Below, one piece after another: positions 62,997 to 64,000 of a stretch of 64,000 nucleotides of DNA; the stretch's first letter is position 1; the number at the start of each line of letters is the position of its first letter. The notes beneath the pieces were generated by a model that saw nothing but the letters and a program-made list of their open reading frames with translations, made no database searches and was not told the DNA's origin. Where the stretch lies: positions 186,001-250,000 of the forward strand of contig CANQIF010000002.1 in the NCBI GenBank assembly GCA_947623965.1. Reading direction: 5' to 3'. This DNA is from an uncultured Alistipes sp. GTDB taxonomy: Bacteria > Bacteroidota > Bacteroidia > Bacteroidales > Rikenellaceae. The position numbers were made by a program, and so were the translations under genes.

Positions 62997-64000
62997 TCAC
63001 AGCTCCGGCTCCTCCGCCTCCAACAGCGCCACCGCCCGTTGGAACTCCTCCGACCGGGCGGCATTCATCACCCGGTAGAACCCTTCGGTGCCGAAGAGCC
63101 GCTGCGCGGCGAGCGCCTTGAGCTGCACCCGCACGAGCGATTCGGAGCGGCGGAAAGCCGCCTCGTCGAAAGCGATTCCGCGCTGCGCGCCCTTCGCGAT
63201 GAGCGTGTCGAGGAGAGCCTGCGGCACCTCATACGAAGCTTCGAAACGGTCGAAATCGGGGTATGCGGCGACAAGCGCCGTCCGGGCCGTATCGAGGTAG
63301 TCGGTCACAGTCTCCTGCACGACCCCTCCGCGGATCATGCGCGCGTACCAGGTCGTGTAAGCCGTCGTGTCGGGTTCGATTGCAATGTCGGGACGGATGC
63401 CGCCCCCTCCGTAGACCGTGCGGCCTTTGCGCAGCGTGCGGTAGCGGGGGGCGTCGGCCGACGCCGTGTCGGCTCCTCCGCGCAGGTGCTCGAGGTAGTA
63501 GGCCTCCCGCCGGCCGCGCTCGTAGGGGCGCTGGATCACGCGTCCCGACGGAGTGTGGTAGCGGGCGATCGTGATGCGGACGGCCGAGCCGTCGCCCAGC
63601 GGAATCTGACGCTGCACGAGCCCCTTGCCGAAGCTCGTGCGGCCGATGACCGTGCCGCGGTCCCAGTCCTGGATCGCTCCGGCGACGATCTCCGACGCCG
63701 AGGCCGAACTTCCGTCGATCAATACGGCCACCGCGCCGTACAGGTTCTTTTCCTTCTCCTCGGCGGAGCGGAACGAGGCGGGCGGCACGGCGCGCCCCTC
63801 CGTCGAGAGGAGCAGCGACCCGGCCGGCAGGAAGAATCCCGCCATCCCGACCGCCTGTTCCATCAACCCGCCGCCGTTGCCGCGCAGGTCGAGGATCAGC
63901 CGGTCGGGGCGGTTCAGCTTGCGCCACGCATCGCGGAATTCGGTCATGGTCGTCCGCCCGAAGCGGTTGACCTTGATATATCCCACGCGCGGGGTCGCCA
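62997..64000 (-). CDS. C-terminal-processing peptidase S41 (partial)
   Basis: This gene is cut by the window end. The visible 334-residue C-terminal part is an S41A protease: LILDLRGNGGGLMEQAVGMA, the nucleophile region VLIDGSSASASEIVAGAIQDW and the general-base Lys in RTSFGKGLVQRQIPL, then TIARYHTPSGRVIQRPYE. A C-terminal helical region (about 100 residues, ending AVALLEAEEPEL) is typical of CtpA-like enzymes. The PDZ domain and any signal peptide would lie past position 64000. It likely acts in the periplasm on protein C-termini. Confidence 0.92.
   Translation of the reverse strand, partial: ATPRVGYIKVNRFGRTTMTEFRDAWRKLNRPDRLILDLRGNGGGLMEQAVGMAGFFLPAGSLLLSTEGRAVPPASFRSAEEKEKNLYGAVAVLIDGSSASASEIVAGAIQDWDRGTVIGRTSFGKGLVQRQIPLGDGSAVRITIARYHTPSGRVIQRPYERGRREAYYLEHLRGGADTASADAPRYRTLRKGRTVYGGGGIRPDIAIEPDTTAYTTWYARMIRGGVVQETVTDYLDTARTALVAAYPDFDRFEASYEVPQALLDTLIAKGAQRGIAFDEAAFRRSESLVRVQLKALAAQRLFGTEGFYRVMNAARSEEFQRAVALLEAEEPEL

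Overview
The window is about 64 kb of chromosome from a GC-rich member of the Bacteroidales, most likely Alistipes or a close relative in the Rikenellaceae. The evidence is the recurring TAnnTTTG -7 promoter box with a TTTG-like -33 element, a PorV/PorQ-type outer-membrane barrel, a FeoA-FeoB fusion, a two-gene LysO exporter, and a tmRNA whose tag ends in YALAA. The genus is inference; the phylum-level assignment is firm. I see no prophage, insertion sequence, CRISPR array, rRNA or tRNA, and the only stable RNA gene is ssrA.

Layout: 0.2-5.3 kb holds gyrB and ftsE (minus), then a split lysine exporter and the tmRNA gene (plus). 6-13 kb holds two pectin-degrading enzymes (a PL10 lyase and a PL10-CE8 fusion) around purT and an aminotransferase. 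13-23.3 kb is membrane transport: a YidE/AspT-type carrier, a FeoA-FeoB-Cys-rich iron transporter and an RND efflux operon. 23.4-30.3 kb has a histone H1-like protein, an esterase, a YtfJ-like/D15-barrel/phosphoethanolamine-transferase operon, DoxX, a low-molecular-weight phosphatase and a PorV-like barrel. 31-41 kb has glyA, a DUF2461 gene with a 3' frameshift, a membrane-anchored S41 protease, a GH2 beta-galactosidase and glmS. 41-44.5 kb is glmM-nlpE-like-M20 peptidase. 44.6-52 kb is a plus-strand run: nucleoside phosphorylase, dnaN, a DEDDh exonuclease, a LysM/binding-protein fusion, rex, a RibF-like FAD synthetase and a GNAT/zinc-ribbon gene. 52-60 kb (minus) is htpG, a mutarotase, trxA and dnaE. 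The end has a DUF2007 protein, aroE, a DedA-family protein and a partial C-terminal-processing protease.

The genes are mostly housekeeping: replication (gyrB, dnaN, dnaE), hexosamine supply for the envelope (glmS, glmM), one-carbon and purine metabolism (glyA, purT), cell division (ftsE), chaperone/redox (htpG, trxA, rex), plus accessory glycan degradation and envelope modification.

The most unusual feature is not a gene. Eight intergenic islands carry about 30 copies of two related GC-rich elements of about 90-100 bp. In each, a short hairpin (5-8 bp arms, 3-5 nt loop) sits at a fixed position beside a conserved block. The hairpin sequence differs between copies while the two arms stay complementary. 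A second internal stem also covaries (GGAG/CTCC versus GAAG/CTTC). This is a signature of selection on a folded RNA or single-stranded DNA, or of a structure-directed mobile element. I do not recognise the family.
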